A DNA stretch of 64,000 nucleotides from Actinoplanes sp. SE50/110. GTDB taxonomy: Bacteria; Actinomycetota; Actinomycetes; Mycobacteriales; Micromonosporaceae. The stretch lies in the NCBI RefSeq assembly GCF_900119315.1, contig NZ_LT827010.1, positions 1,720,001-1,784,000 of the forward strand, in the 5' to 3' direction. The notes beneath the pieces are model-generated. The model did no database searches. It was not told the DNA's origin and saw nothing but the letters and a program-made list of their open reading frames with translations. Of the stretch, positions 26,588 to 35,711 are shown piece by piece. The position numbers and the translations under genes are program-made. Numbering within the stretch: position 1 is the first letter of the stretch; each line of letters opens with the position of its first letter.

Positions 26588-27559
26588 TTATCCGGCCTCG
26601 GGGCCCGGGCGATCCGTGTTCGGCGGATCTGTGATCTTGGCGGCCGCCGTGGCCTCCTCCATCTCGACCCGGTCCAGGGCCCGGTCGATCCGGCGGGCCT
26701 CCCGCTCCGACTGCTTGATCCACTGCATCACCAGGATGCCGAGCATCGTGACGCTGACGATCTCGCCGCCGGCCCACAGGATGCCGCCCGCGGTGACCTG
26801 GTCGGCATGCGGATCCATCCAGCTCAGGTGCAGGCTCGGGTACCAGTCGCCGCCGAGCAGGTCGGAGGCCTGCATGATGGTCAGCCCGAGCACCGTGTGG
26901 AACGGCACCGACAGCACCATCAGCAGCGCCCGCCCCGGGTACGGCCAGCGGTTGGGCAGCGGGTCCAGGCCGAGCAGCGGCCAGAAGAACAGACACCCGG
27001 TGATCAGGAAGTGCACGTGGATGAACTCGTGCAGCCAGGCGTGCTCCAGCGTCTGCCGGTACAGCGGCGTGAAGTAGAGGATGAACGGGTTCGCGACGAA
27101 CAGTCCGAACGCGACCAGCGGGAAGGTCAGCACCCGGACGAACCCGCTGTGCACCACCGCGAGCAGGGCCTTGCGCGGCTGCGTGGGCAGCACCCGCAGG
27201 GCCAGCGTGACCGGCGCGCCCAGGGCCAGGAAGATCGGGCCCACCATCGACAGCACCATGTGCTGCACCATGTGCACCGAGATCAGCGTGGTGTCGTAGC
27301 CCTCGATGCCGGTCACCGAGACCGCCGCGATCGAGCCGAGTCCACCGGCGACGAACGCCGCCACCCGGCCACCCGGCCAGTGGTCGCCGCGCTGCCGCAG
27401 CCGGTGCACGCCGTACAGGTAGAGCGCCGCGGCGACCAGCAGACCCACCGCGATCAGGCTGACGAAGTGGAACCGGGTGAAGATCGCGGCCGCGGTGAAG
27501 GGCGGGAGTCCAGTATCCCCGGACCCGTCCGCCAGCGAGGCAAATTCGACTGACTGCAC
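26588..27559 (-). CDS. CtaG/Caa3-type cytochrome c oxidase assembly factor
   Basis: A 323-residue polytopic membrane protein with about seven to nine helices and the histidine-rich motif typical of the Caa3_CtaG family: SVHMVQHMVLSMVGP, LHEFIHVHFLITG, and FHTVLGLTIM. The family helps copper insertion into cytochrome oxidase and is found next to cta genes. The GTG at 27559 diverges from ctaE with about 110 bp between starts. The C-terminus is a charged cytoplasmic tail. This is distinct from the CtaG/Cox11 type. Confidence 0.86.
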   Translation of the reverse strand: MQSVEFASLADGSGDTGLPPFTAAAIFTRFHFVSLIAVGLLVAAALYLYGVHRLRQRGDHWPGGRVAAFVAGGLGSIAAVSVTGIEGYDTTLISVHMVQHMVLSMVGPIFLALGAPVTLALRVLPTQPRKALLAVVHSGFVRVLTFPLVAFGLFVANPFILYFTPLYRQTLEHAWLHEFIHVHFLITGCLFFWPLLGLDPLPNRWPYPGRALLMVLSVPFHTVLGLTIMQASDLLGGDWYPSLHLSWMDPHADQVTAGGILWAGGEIVSVTMLGILVMQWIKQSEREARRIDRALDRVEMEEATAAAKITDPPNTDRPGPEAG

Positions 27560-27669
27560 CCTTGAAAAGCTAGACCTACCCCCTGGTCACCGAATATTGC
27601 GGGCGGCTCGCCTGACCGGATTGGGGACCCCGCCTGACCTTAGGCCTACCGCGGGGGAATAATGAGCCC

Positions 27670-28266
27670 GTGACAGCGGCAGCCATCGACAAGAGCCGGA
27701 TCCACTCGCTCACTCGGCCGAACATGGTCAGCGTCGGGACGATCGTGTGGCTCTCCAGTGAGCTCATGTTCTTCGCGGCGTTGTTCGCCATGTACTTCTC
27801 CATTCGCGCGGCCGCCCCCGGCATGTGGGCGGAGCACACCAGAGAGCTCAAGATCCCGTACGCCACGACCTTCACCACGATCCTGGTCCTGTCGTCGGTG
27901 ACCTGTCAGCTGGGTGTCTTCGCGGCGGAGAAGGGTGACGTGTTCGCGCTGCGGCGCTGGTTCACGATCACCTTCGTGATGGGCCTGATCTTCGTGCTCG
28001 GCCAGGCGAACGAGTACCGCAACCTGGTCCACGAGGGCGTCAAGCTCAACGGTGACGGGTACGGCTCGATGTTCTACCTGACCACCGGGTTCCACGGTCT
28101 GCACGTGACCGGCGGCCTCATCGCCTTCATCATCTACATGATCCGAACGACCATGGGGCGCTTCACCCCGGCGCAGGCCACGTCCGCGATCGTCGTGTCC
28201 TACTACTGGCACTTCGTGGACGTCGTCTGGATCGCTCTGTACGCCATGATCTATTGGCTGAAGTGA
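27670..28266 (+). CDS. ctaE: Cytochrome c oxidase subunit III
   Basis: A 198-residue membrane subunit with five helices, typical of actinobacterial subunit III. Diagnostic segments are [20 protein letters not shown] (SSE with the conserved Glu), [10 protein letters not shown] and [11 protein letters not shown]. The GTG at 27670 starts the ctaE-qcrC-qcrA-qcrB cluster, the order known from Mycobacterium and Corynebacterium. The products form the cytochrome bcc-aa3 supercomplex that moves electrons from menaquinol to oxygen. Confidence 0.95.
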   Translation: MTAAAIDKSRIHSLTRPNMVSVGTIVWLSSELMFFAALFAMYFSIRAAAPGMWAEHTRELKIPYATTFTTILVLSSVTCQLGVFAAEKGDVFALRRWFTITFVMGLIFVLGQANEYRNLVHEGVKLNGDGYGSMFYLTTGFHGLHVTGGLIAFIIYMIRTTMGRFTPAQATSAIVVSYYWHFVDVVWIALYAMIYWLK

Positions 28267-28318
28267 CCGCCGCCGACATCCGCTGAGCTTCAGGTTCAAT
28301 CCAGAGGGACATAAGCCC

Positions 28319-29167
28319 ATGACTTCTGACACCCCCGCCCGCAGGCGCGCCCGGGTGTTCTCCCGGCGCCGCGGCGCGCCCAGCCGGGCACGCCGCCGGG
28401 TCGGTGCGGCGGTGCGCATGCTCGCGGCGCTCGCGCTCGCCGGCGGCGTCTACACCGCCTTCACCCCTGGCGCCTTCGCTGAGGACAACAGCCAGCTCTC
28501 CACCGCCGCGCAGCAGGGCAAGGAGCTCTTCGACAACAGCTGCATCACCTGCCACGGGCGGGACGGTCAGGGTGTCCAGGACCGCGGCCCGAGCCTGATC
28601 GGCGTCGGCTCGGCCTCGGTCGAGTTCCAGGTGGGTACCGGCCGCATGCCGATGACCCGCCAGGAGGCGCAGGCCGAGCAGAAGAAGCCGCAGTTCACCC
28701 CGGATGAGATCAAGCAGATCGCGCAGTACATCCAGGAGATCGGTGGCGGCCCGCAGATCCCGACCGGCGAGCTGGTCGAGAACCTGAAGAACAACCCCGA
28801 GGCCCTGGCCCGCGGCGGCGAGCTCTTCCGGAAGAACTGCACCTCCTGCCACAGCTTCACCGGCGCCGGTGGTGCGCTCTCGTCCGGCAAGTACGCGCCG
28901 AGCCTGCACGACGCCACGGCGGAGCAGATCTACGCGGCCATGCTGACCGGCCCGCAGAACATGCCGGTCTTCGGTGACAACCAGCTCACGCCCGACCAGA
29001 AGCGCGAGATCATCACCTACATCACGCAGCAGCTGCAGCAGAACAAGGACCCGGGTGGCGTGTTCAACCTGGGCGGTTACGGTCCGGCGACCGAGGGCTT
29101 GGCGATCTTCCTGGTCGGGATCACGATCCTGGTCTTCACGTCGCTCTGGATTGCGGGGAAGTCATGA
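28319..29167 (+). CDS. qcrC: Diheme cytochrome c subunit of the bcc complex
   Basis: A 282-residue protein with two c-type heme sites, CITCH (Cys75, Cys78, His79) and CTSCH (Cys174, Cys177, His178), an N-terminal hydrophobic segment after an Arg-rich leader (MLAALALAGGVYTAF), and a C-terminal membrane helix (LAIFLVGITILVFTSLWIAG). The fused diheme cytochrome replaces a soluble cytochrome c in actinobacteria. A ribosome site aggga lies 9 bases before the ATG. Its stop overlaps qcrA (ATGA). Confidence 0.96.
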   Translation: MTSDTPARRRARVFSRRRGAPSRARRRVGAAVRMLAALALAGGVYTAFTPGAFAEDNSQLSTAAQQGKELFDNSCITCHGRDGQGVQDRGPSLIGVGSASVEFQVGTGRMPMTRQEAQAEQKKPQFTPDEIKQIAQYIQEIGGGPQIPTGELVENLKNNPEALARGGELFRKNCTSCHSFTGAGGALSSGKYAPSLHDATAEQIYAAMLTGPQNMPVFGDNQLTPDQKREIITYITQQLQQNKDPGGVFNLGGYGPATEGLAIFLVGITILVFTSLWIAGKS

Positions 29168-30261
29168 CAGCGCACCACGGCGTCGCCGGCGAGCCGGTCG
29201 ACGTGACCGATCCGAAGCTGACCCGCTTCGACATCGTCAAAGAGGGCCTGCGGCGCGACGACATCGAGATCGTCACGTACGAGTCGCAGTTCCCGGGTCC
29301 GAACTCGAAGGCCGAGCGGCGCATGGTGCGCAGCATCTCCTTCCTGTTCATCTTCTCCGGCCTGGCCGCCCTGGCCTTCCTGGTCTTCTACATCGTGTGG
29401 CCGTGGAAGTGGGCCCTGGGCACCACCAGGAGCGACTTCTTCACGCCGATCCTCGGGGTGACCCTGGGTCTGTCGCTCTTCTCGCTCGGCATCGGCATCC
29501 TGGCCTGGGCCAAGAAACTGCTGCCGCACGAGCTGTCGATCCAGCAGCGGCACGGCGACCCGTCCAGCGACGAGGACCGGCTGATCACCGGCCAGACCAT
29601 GATGTACGTCGCGGACGAGCTGGGGGTGCAGCGGCGCCCGCTGCTCAAGGGCGCGATCGGTCTCGGCCTGGCCCCACTCGGCCTGGCCGCGGCGGCCCCG
29701 CTGGTCGGCGGCCTGATCCAGAATCCGCATAAGGGTCCGCAGCAGATGATGGACCACACCGGCTTCGACCCGGTGCCCAACGGCGGCAAGCCGGTCCGGC
29801 TCACCCGGGAGGACGGGACCCCGATCCGTCCGGAGGACGTCAGCGCGGGCGGTCAGATGACGGCCTTCCCCGGCATCCCGGGCGGGGCGACCAACAGGTA
29901 CGCGGACTCGCCGACCCTGCTGATCCACCTCCGTGACGCCGACGCCGCCAAGGCCCGGGCCAACGCGGACAGCGACAAGAACGGGCGCAACAAGGGCTCG
30001 ATGTGGGGTAACTACGTCGCGTACTCGAAGATCTGCACCCACGCCGGTTGCCCGGCCAGCCTGTACGAGCAGCAGACGAATCGCCTGCTCTGCCCGTGCC
30101 ACCAGTCGCAGTTCCTGATCACCGACAACGCGCAGCCGGTCTTCGGCCCCGCCACCCGGCGTCTGCCGATGTTGCCGCTGTCGGTGGACGCAGAAGGTTT
30201 CTTTGTGGCAACGTCTGACTTCAAGGACACTGTCGGACCCGACTTCTGGGAGCGGCCGTGA
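29164..30261 (+). CDS. qcrA: Rieske iron-sulfur subunit of the bcc complex
   Basis: A 365-residue protein with three membrane helices in the N-terminal half (about 58-78, 98-116, 163-186), the actinobacterial form, and a C-terminal Rieske domain. The [2Fe-2S] ligands are in CTHAGC (Cys291, His293) and CPCH (Cys310, His313), with Cys296 and Cys312 for the disulfide. The domain spans about 230-360. ATGA overlap with qcrC and GTGA overlap with qcrB show coupling. Confidence 0.96.
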   Translation: MTAHHGVAGEPVDVTDPKLTRFDIVKEGLRRDDIEIVTYESQFPGPNSKAERRMVRSISFLFIFSGLAALAFLVFYIVWPWKWALGTTRSDFFTPILGVTLGLSLFSLGIGILAWAKKLLPHELSIQQRHGDPSSDEDRLITGQTMMYVADELGVQRRPLLKGAIGLGLAPLGLAAAAPLVGGLIQNPHKGPQQMMDHTGFDPVPNGGKPVRLTREDGTPIRPEDVSAGGQMTAFPGIPGGATNRYADSPTLLIHLRDADAAKARANADSDKNGRNKGSMWGNYVAYSKICTHAGCPASLYEQQTNRLLCPCHQSQFLITDNAQPVFGPATRRLPMLPLSVDAEGFFVATSDFKDTVGPDFWERP

Positions 30262-31868
30262 AACGCCGAAAGCTAGATCCAGCCGAGGCAACAGCCAACT
30301 TCGCCAAGGGCGTCGATGACCGCTTCCAGGCGGCCACCCCGCTCCGGGCGCTCCTGAACAAGGTCTTCCCCGACCACTGGTCGTTCCTGCTCGGGGAGAT
30401 CGCCCTCTTCTCGTTCATCGTGCTGCTGCTCAGCGGTGTGTTCCTGACCCTCTTCTTCGATCCCACGATGAAGGAGGTCACCTACCACGGGTCGTACCTG
30501 GGCCTGCACGGCGTGCAGATGTCCGGCGCCTACGAGTCCTCGCTGAACCTCTCGTTCGAGGTGCGCGGCGGTCTGTTCATGCGCCAGATGCACCACTGGG
30601 CGGCGTTGCTGTTCATGGCGTCGATCGTGGTGCACATGGCCCGCGTGTTCTTCACCGGCGCGTTCCGCAAGCCGCGTGAGATCAACTGGGTGATCGGCGT
30701 CCTGCTGTTCCTGCTCGGGTTCTTCGCCGGCTTCACCGGTTACTCGCTGCCGGACGACGGCCTGTCCGGCACCGGTCTGCGCATCGCCTCGGCGATCATG
30801 CTGTCCCTCCCGGTCATCGGCACCTGGCTGTCCGCCTCGATCTTCGGTGGGGAGTACCCCGGCGAGCTGATCATCGGCCGGTTCTACATCGCGCACGTGC
30901 TGCTCATCCCGGGCATCCTGCTCGCGCTGATCAGCGTTCACCTGGGCATCGTGTTCAAGCAGAAGCACACCCAGTGGCCGGGCCCGATGCGGACCAACGA
31001 GAACGTGGTCGGCGAGCGGATGTTCCCGCGGTACGCGATGAAGCAGGGCGGCTTCTTCATGGCGGTCTTCGGCGTGATCGCGCTGATGGCCGGCCTCTTC
31101 CAGATCAACCCGATCTGGCTGTTCGGGCCGTACCTGGCCTCCGAGGTCTCCTCGGCCTCGCAGCCCGACTGGTACGTCATGTTCATGGACGGCCTGGTCC
31201 GTCTGATGCCGAACTGGCAGATCTACATCCCGTTCGGCGACGGCTACAGCATCCCGCCGCTGTTCTGGCCCGCCGTGGTCGGCCTCGGCGCGCTGTTCAC
31301 GCTGCCGATGCTCTACCCGTGGCTGGAAGCGCGGAAGCTGAAGGACAACCGGTCGCACCACCTGCTGCAGCGTCCCCGGGACAACCCCGAGCGCGTCGGC
31401 ATCGGCATGATGGCCTTCACGTTCTTCCTGGTCGCCACGATCTCCGGCGGCAACGACGTGATCGCCGACAAGTTCCACATCAGCCTGAACGCGATGACCT
31501 GGGCCGGCCGCATCGGTCTGCTGGTCCTGCCCCCGCTGGCCTACTACGTCTCGATCCGGATCTGTCTCGGTCTGCAGCAGCACGACCGGGAGGTTCTGGC
31601 CCACGGCGTCGAGACCGGCATCATCAAGCGCCTGCCGAACGGGAAGTTCGTCGAGATCCACCAGCCGCTCGGCCCGGTGGACGAGCACGGGCACCCGATC
31701 CCGCTGGAGTACCGCGGCTGGGTCGTGCCGAAGAAGATGAACAAGATCGGGGCGCTCGCGCCGGCGGTCAAGGGCTTCTTCTTCCCGATCGAGAAGCCGG
31801 CCGAGGCGCCGGTGTCGCCGGCTCCGATCGGCGCCACCAAGCGCGAGGAGATCACCACCAAGCGCTGA
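30258..31868 (+). CDS. qcrB: Cytochrome b subunit of the bcc complex
   Basis: A 536-residue cytochrome b, longer than the mitochondrial form, with heme histidines in the helices containing [21 protein letters not shown] and [21 protein letters not shown]. It has eight or more helices and an actinobacterial C-terminal extension ending in basic residues. It holds the quinol-oxidising site and is the known target of the imidazopyridine class in mycobacteria. The GTG at 30258 overlaps the qcrA stop. A strong terminator follows. Confidence 0.96.
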   Translation: MKRRKLDPAEATANFAKGVDDRFQAATPLRALLNKVFPDHWSFLLGEIALFSFIVLLLSGVFLTLFFDPTMKEVTYHGSYLGLHGVQMSGAYESSLNLSFEVRGGLFMRQMHHWAALLFMASIVVHMARVFFTGAFRKPREINWVIGVLLFLLGFFAGFTGYSLPDDGLSGTGLRIASAIMLSLPVIGTWLSASIFGGEYPGELIIGRFYIAHVLLIPGILLALISVHLGIVFKQKHTQWPGPMRTNENVVGERMFPRYAMKQGGFFMAVFGVIALMAGLFQINPIWLFGPYLASEVSSASQPDWYVMFMDGLVRLMPNWQIYIPFGDGYSIPPLFWPAVVGLGALFTLPMLYPWLEARKLKDNRSHHLLQRPRDNPERVGIGMMAFTFFLVATISGGNDVIADKFHISLNAMTWAGRIGLLVLPPLAYYVSIRICLGLQQHDREVLAHGVETGIIKRLPNGKFVEIHQPLGPVDEHGHPIPLEYRGWVVPKKMNKIGALAPAVKGFFFPIEKPAEAPVSPAPIGATKREEITTKR

Positions 31869-31878
31869 GATACGCAGG

Positions 31879-31919
31879 AGATCGGCCCGTCGGCTTCCGC
31901 CGGCGGGCCGATCTTTTTT
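31879..31919 (+). terminator. Intrinsic terminator after ctaE-qcrCAB
   Basis: A 16-bp stem (agatcggcccgtcggc / gccggcgggccgatct, one G-U pair) with loop ttcc and a run of six T at 31914-31919. It is the best-formed terminator in the window. Confidence 0.93.
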
Positions 31920-31934
31920 CCGGGTTCGTCGGGG

Positions 31935-32777
31935 TCAGGGCAGCCAGCCGCGGTAGAGCAGCTGATCGGGGAGCTGGGCGGCCAGCTCCGTCCAGGCGGT
32001 GTGCCACCGGCGCCGGATCGTGGCGGGAGGCCATGGGTCGCCACGCAGTTCCGGCGGGATGAGCGGGTCCTGTCGCATCGCCAGTTCCCACGCATCGGCC
32101 AGGCGCAGCTGGCGCAGCAGCACGGCTCGGGTGTCGGCGCCGGGCCGCAGGGAACCGGCCAGCTCGACGGCCCGGTCGGCGACGGCGTACCGGTCGATGA
32201 TCGGCGCCGCCGGCCAGAGCATCTCGGCGATCTCGGCGGGGTCGGTCACCCCGCGCACGTCGAGGTCGGTGGCGATGGCCCGGAACAACGCGCCGGTGCC
32301 GGGAGTGTCCGCGCCCGGAGTGCCGGCGACGGTGGCGCTGGTGTCGAGAGGGCCGAGCATCGCGCTCAGGTCGTGCGGGCTGGCGTAGAGACCCGTGGAG
32401 ACCGGCGCCGCCCCGGCAGCCAGAAGGTCACGGCGCATGGCGTCCCGGGCGGCGCGGTCCGTCTCCGGAACGCTGACCGCGAGCAACCGCCACCGGCTGT
32501 CCCACGGGGCCTGCCCGCGGTCCTGGGCGAGGGCCAGGTGCAGCGCCAGCCGGTCACGGCGCAGGCGCTCGCGTCCGGTGGCGGTCAGTGCGAGGGTGCC
32601 GCGGCGGCCCCGCCCGGACTGGGTGACCTCGCCGGCGGCGACCATTCGCCGGATCGTCAGGCGCACCGGCTGGTCGTCCAGCCCGGCGGCGTTGGCGGTG
32701 TCGTAGAGCTGGTCCAGTGCGGCCGCGCCGTCGGCGGGCAGGAACGCCTCGACGACGGTCCTCGGAGCGGGTGTCAC
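31935..32777 (-). CDS. PaaX-family transcriptional regulator
   Basis: A 280-residue protein with an N-terminal winged-helix segment (VVEAFLP...RLTIRRMVAAGEVTQSGRGRRGTLALTATG, residues about 8-75) and the PaaX C-terminal region (PWDSRWRLLAVSVPE, LYASPHDL, LADAWELAMRQDPLIPPELRGDPWP). PaaX proteins are GntR-like repressors first described for phenylacetate degradation; this gene has no paa genes nearby. The GTG at 32777 is preceded by agagga and overlaps the stop of the acetyltransferase gene (GTGA). An in-frame upstream extension to 33170 is antisense to other sequence and was excluded. Confidence 0.85.
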   Translation of the reverse strand: MTPAPRTVVEAFLPADGAAALDQLYDTANAAGLDDQPVRLTIRRMVAAGEVTQSGRGRRGTLALTATGRERLRRDRLALHLALAQDRGQAPWDSRWRLLAVSVPETDRAARDAMRRDLLAAGAAPVSTGLYASPHDLSAMLGPLDTSATVAGTPGADTPGTGALFRAIATDLDVRGVTDPAEIAEMLWPAAPIIDRYAVADRAVELAGSLRPGADTRAVLLRQLRLADAWELAMRQDPLIPPELRGDPWPPATIRRRWHTAWTELAAQLPDQLLYRGWLP

Positions 32778-33361
32778 GCGCTGATCCTCTTCCGCATCGT
32801 GGTGAAACGCTCGAAGCCGTACAGATGCCGCAGAGTGCCGATCGATCCCTTGCTGACCGGCTGGTATCCGAGCCGGCGGTACAACGCCTCGGCGCGAGGG
32901 TTGGTGTCGACGACCGAGAGCTGCACCCACCGGGCATGCTGCCGACGGGCCTGTTCCTCCGCGGCGGCCAGCAGAGCGGATCCGATGCCGCGTCCGCGCA
33001 GCGCCGCGTCGACGGCGACGCCGTCCAGCAGGAGCACGCCGGCTTGCGGGTGTCGCTCCAGCGGGGCGAGGGCCAGCAGCGCGCGCAGTGCGCTCGCCCG
33101 GCCGGCCTGGGGTCGGAGGCGGGACCACGAGAGGTCGGCCGCGCCGTGCCCGTCCCGGTGGAAGCCGCACACCCCGGTCACGGCGCCGCCGGCCCGGGCG
33201 ATCAGCATCCGGTCGGGGAGCAGCGCAGCCGTCACCCGGGTGACGCCGGTGGCCTCGTCGCGGAACGCGAGGCGCAGCTTGCGCCCGAAGGCCGCCCAGT
33301 ACAGCAGGCCGACCCGGGTTCGCTCGGCCTCGGTGAAGCCGGATCCGATCTCCAGTGTCAT
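32774..33361 (-). CDS. GNAT-family N-acetyltransferase
   Basis: A 195-residue acetyl-CoA-dependent acyltransferase. The cofactor loop (Q/R-x-x-G-x-G/A) is ALRGRGIGSALL, preceded by LLLDGVAVDA and followed by SVVDTNPRAEALYRRLGYQPV, the standard GNAT C-terminal half. The substrate is unknown. Its stop overlaps the start of the PaaX-type regulator gene, so the two are coupled and the regulator may control this pair (inference). It diverges from the alpha/beta hydrolase gene across only 29 bp. Confidence 0.88.
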   Translation of the reverse strand: MTLEIGSGFTEAERTRVGLLYWAAFGRKLRLAFRDEATGVTRVTAALLPDRMLIARAGGAVTGVCGFHRDGHGAADLSWSRLRPQAGRASALRALLALAPLERHPQAGVLLLDGVAVDAALRGRGIGSALLAAAEEQARRQHARWVQLSVVDTNPRAEALYRRLGYQPVSKGSIGTLRHLYGFERFTTMRKRISA

Positions 33362-33390
33362 GGCTCGATTCTATCGTCTAATCTACGACC

Positions 33391-34404
33391 GTGCGAAGGA
33401 AGATAGTTTTTGCGGTCATCACGACAGTGGCCGCCGTGATCGGTGTCGGTGTGGCCGTCCTGCTCGCCGGCAACGACTTCCGGATCGACGTGCGGCGGCT
33501 CAGCGTCCCCGGGCCGGCCGGTGCGCTTGACGCCGTGCTCACCACGCCGGCCGGCGGCGTGCCACGCGGCCTGGTGGTGATGATCCATGGTGACGGGCCG
33601 GTGGAGGCCACCCACGACGGGCTGTACCAGCCGTGGTTCGAGGCCGCGGCGGACGCCGGGTTCGCGACCCTGTCCTGGAGCAAGCCCGGCGTCGGCCGCT
33701 CGGCGGGGGACTGGCTCGCGCAGAGCATGGCCGGCCGGGCAGACGAGGCATCCCGGGTGATCGACTGGGCGCGTGGCCGGCCGGACGTGCCGCACGGGCC
33801 GGTGGTGCTGTGGGGCGCCAGCCAGGCCGGCTGGGTGGTGCCGCGGATCGTCGCCGTCCGGGACGACATCAGCGCGGTCGTGCTGGCCGGTCCGGCGGTC
33901 AACTGGCTCCGCCAGGGCCGCTACAACCTGCTCGCGGAACTGAGCCACGACGGGGCGGGCGATGCCGAACGCGACCGGGCCCTGGCGGTCAGCGATCGCA
34001 CCCGGCAGCTTCTGGACGAGGGCGCGACCTATCGGACCTATCGCGCCCGCAGCGGCGACCCGGAGCCGATGGACGAGGCCCGATGGGGCTTCGTGGCCCG
34101 CAACTACACCTCGGACGCCACCGCCGATCTGCGGGCCATGGCGGGGCGGCACGTGCCGGTGCTGCTGATGCTGGGCGAGCACGACCGCAACGTCGACGTC
34201 GCGGAGACCGCGGCAACCTACCGGTCGATCCTCGGTGACCGGTATGTTGCCGTCGCCATGTTCGATGCGGTGCACTCGCTGGCCCGGCCGGTGGTGGCCG
34301 AATCGGACGCGGCGGGCCTGGTGATCGCCGTTTTCCGGCCACGGGCGCTGCTGGCGCCGGGGGTGCTGGACACCTACCGCGATCGCCTGGAACGGCTGCG
34401 GTGA
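33391..34404 (+). CDS. Membrane-anchored or secreted alpha/beta hydrolase
   Basis: A 337-residue protein with an N-terminal hydrophobic signal or anchor (IVFAVITTVAAVIGVGVAVLLAG) and a hydrolase fold. VVMIHGDGP is the oxyanion loop, GASQAGW has the nucleophile Ser144, GEHDRNVD holds the acid and DAVHSLARP the catalytic His. The type resembles dipeptidyl-peptidase/DLH-like esterases. The GTG at 33391 has gcgaagg downstream and no clear Shine-Dalgarno; a very AT-rich stretch just upstream (attctatcgtctaatctac) is a likely promoter. Substrate unknown. Confidence 0.82.
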   Translation: MRRKIVFAVITTVAAVIGVGVAVLLAGNDFRIDVRRLSVPGPAGALDAVLTTPAGGVPRGLVVMIHGDGPVEATHDGLYQPWFEAAADAGFATLSWSKPGVGRSAGDWLAQSMAGRADEASRVIDWARGRPDVPHGPVVLWGASQAGWVVPRIVAVRDDISAVVLAGPAVNWLRQGRYNLLAELSHDGAGDAERDRALAVSDRTRQLLDEGATYRTYRARSGDPEPMDEARWGFVARNYTSDATADLRAMAGRHVPVLLMLGEHDRNVDVAETAATYRSILGDRYVAVAMFDAVHSLARPVVAESDAAGLVIAVFRPRALLAPGVLDTYRDRLERLR

Positions 34405-34407
34405 CCG

Positions 34408-34695
34408 TCAGTCGGCGTCGGGCAGCCCGATCGCGAAGGCGTCCTCCAGGTCATGCTTGGAGTACGCCCGGAACGCGATGTGCGACTCGGTGTTGATCAC
34501 GCCGGCGGTCTTGGAGATGCGGCCGGCGATCACCTCGGCGATGTCCTCGAACCGCGGGACCCGCACGATGGCGATCAGATCGACGCCACCCGCCACCGAG
34601 TAGACCTCACTGACGCCGTCCAGGGCGGCCAGCGCCTCGGCGACCTCGGGGATCGAGTCGGTGGCGCAGTCGATGTGGACGATCGCGGTGTTCAC
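34408..34695 (-). CDS. Lrp/AsnC-type ligand-binding (RAM) domain protein
   Basis: A 95-residue stand-alone AsnC-type alpha-beta domain (VNTAIVHIDCATDSIPEVAEALAALDGVSEVYSVAGGVDLIAIV) without a DNA-binding helix-turn-helix. Such proteins form oligomers and can bind amino acids, and they modulate full-length Lrp regulators. The GTG at 34695 is set by gaggaga six bases upstream. Stand-alone RAM proteins close to trpD/rel neighbourhoods are common in actinobacteria (from memory). Tail-to-tail with the hydrolase gene, three bases apart. Confidence 0.85.
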   Translation of the reverse strand: MNTAIVHIDCATDSIPEVAEALAALDGVSEVYSVAGGVDLIAIVRVPRFEDIAEVIAGRISKTAGVINTESHIAFRAYSKHDLEDAFAIGLPDAD

Positions 34696-34737
34696 CTGAG
34701 GTCTCCTCACCCGTGCGGCGAATGTTCCGGCACCATG

Positions 34738-35679
34738 CTATCCACCCAGCCCGGCAGCCGGGACGGTCAGCCCGCCCGGGGCGCGGATCACCTCGGCGAG
34801 GTCCTCACCCGGCTCGACGGTGGCGCCCGGCCAGACCACGCACCGGGTGATGCGGCCGGCCACGTGGGCGCCGGCGCCGACGACCGAACCGGTGGCCGTG
34901 CCGGCCACGTGGGCGCCGGCACCGACCACCGACCCGGTGGCCGTACCGGTCACCTCGGCAGAAGGGTCGACCAGGCCGGCGCCGGCGGCGTGCAGGTTGG
35001 CCTCCAGATACAGCGACGGGGTGCCGGTGTCCAGGTAGTGGCCCTCGTAGCCGATCAGTTCCAGGGCGCCCTCGGCCTCGGCGGGACGCCACGCGGTGCG
35101 GACGAGATCGCTGTGCTCATCCGGCAGGGTGGCGACGTACCGCCAAGGAAGCAGGGAGAAACCGGCGAAACGGTTACCGCTGAAACCGCCGGCCTCGCCG
35201 GGACGGCACGGCTTGGTCAGCAGGCGCACCGTGTCGCCGGACCAGCCGTCGCACAGGGCCTCGATGTCCCGGCCGGGGTCGCGGAACGGGTCGGCCAGGT
35301 AGGCGTCGGCGTTGCCGACCAGCACCCCGCGACCGTCGATCCACTTGCGCAGCCGGGCGACGCCGCCGGAGGTGCCCAGCGGGCCGTCCGGCTCGACCGA
35401 CAGGTGCGCGCGGCCGGTGGCGTACGCGACGACCTGATCGGCGAGGTAGGCCGCGTTCACCGCGACGTCCTCCGGGCCGAGCAGGCCGAGGCCGGCCAGG
35501 CGGCGCAGGGCGTGGTCGAGCAGCGGCAGGTTGCCGACCGGGCAGAGGGCTTTCGGGACGGTCGCGGTGAGCGGGCGCAGCCGCTGCCCCTCGCCGGCGG
35601 CGAGCACGACCCCGCACACCTCGGGACTGCGCGGCGTACCGGATCCGGCGACGGCCGGGCCGGTGGGCGAGTGGGTCAC
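34738..35679 (-). CDS. NDP-sugar nucleotidyltransferase with left-handed helix tail
   Basis: A 313-residue GT-A type nucleotidyltransferase. The signature VVLAAGEGQRLRPLT (about 24-38) and PKALCPVGNLPLLDH bind the nucleoside triphosphate, VLVGNADAYL has the metal-binding Asp, and GYEGHYLDTGTPSLYLEAN matches mannose-1-phosphate guanylyltransferase-like enzymes. The C-terminus has a hexapeptide-type repeat (SVVGAGAHVAG twice). The GTG at 35679 is preceded by ggag seven bases upstream; an alternative GTG at 35715 overlaps the Nudix stop. A role in GDP-mannose supply for cell-wall glycans is plausible but unproven. Confidence 0.84.
   Translation of the reverse strand: MTHSPTGPAVAGSGTPRSPEVCGVVLAAGEGQRLRPLTATVPKALCPVGNLPLLDHALRRLAGLGLLGPEDVAVNAAYLADQVVAYATGRAHLSVEPDGPLGTSGGVARLRKWIDGRGVLVGNADAYLADPFRDPGRDIEALCDGWSGDTVRLLTKPCRPGEAGGFSGNRFAGFSLLPWRYVATLPDEHSDLVRTAWRPAEAEGALELIGYEGHYLDTGTPSLYLEANLHAAGAGLVDPSAEVTGTATGSVVGAGAHVAGTATGSVVGAGAHVAGRITRCVVWPGATVEPGEDLAEVIRAPGGLTVPAAGLGG
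34857..34950. repeat. 45-bp tandem duplication in the nucleotidyltransferase gene
   Basis: Units begin at about 34861 and 34906 (cacgtgggcgccggc(g/a)ccgac...), giving two copies of the 15-residue TATGSVVGAGAHVAG coil in the left-handed helix tail. Confidence 0.85.
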
Positions 35680-35711
35680 TGGGGAGCTCCAGGGGCGGGG
35701 CGGCCGGTGGG

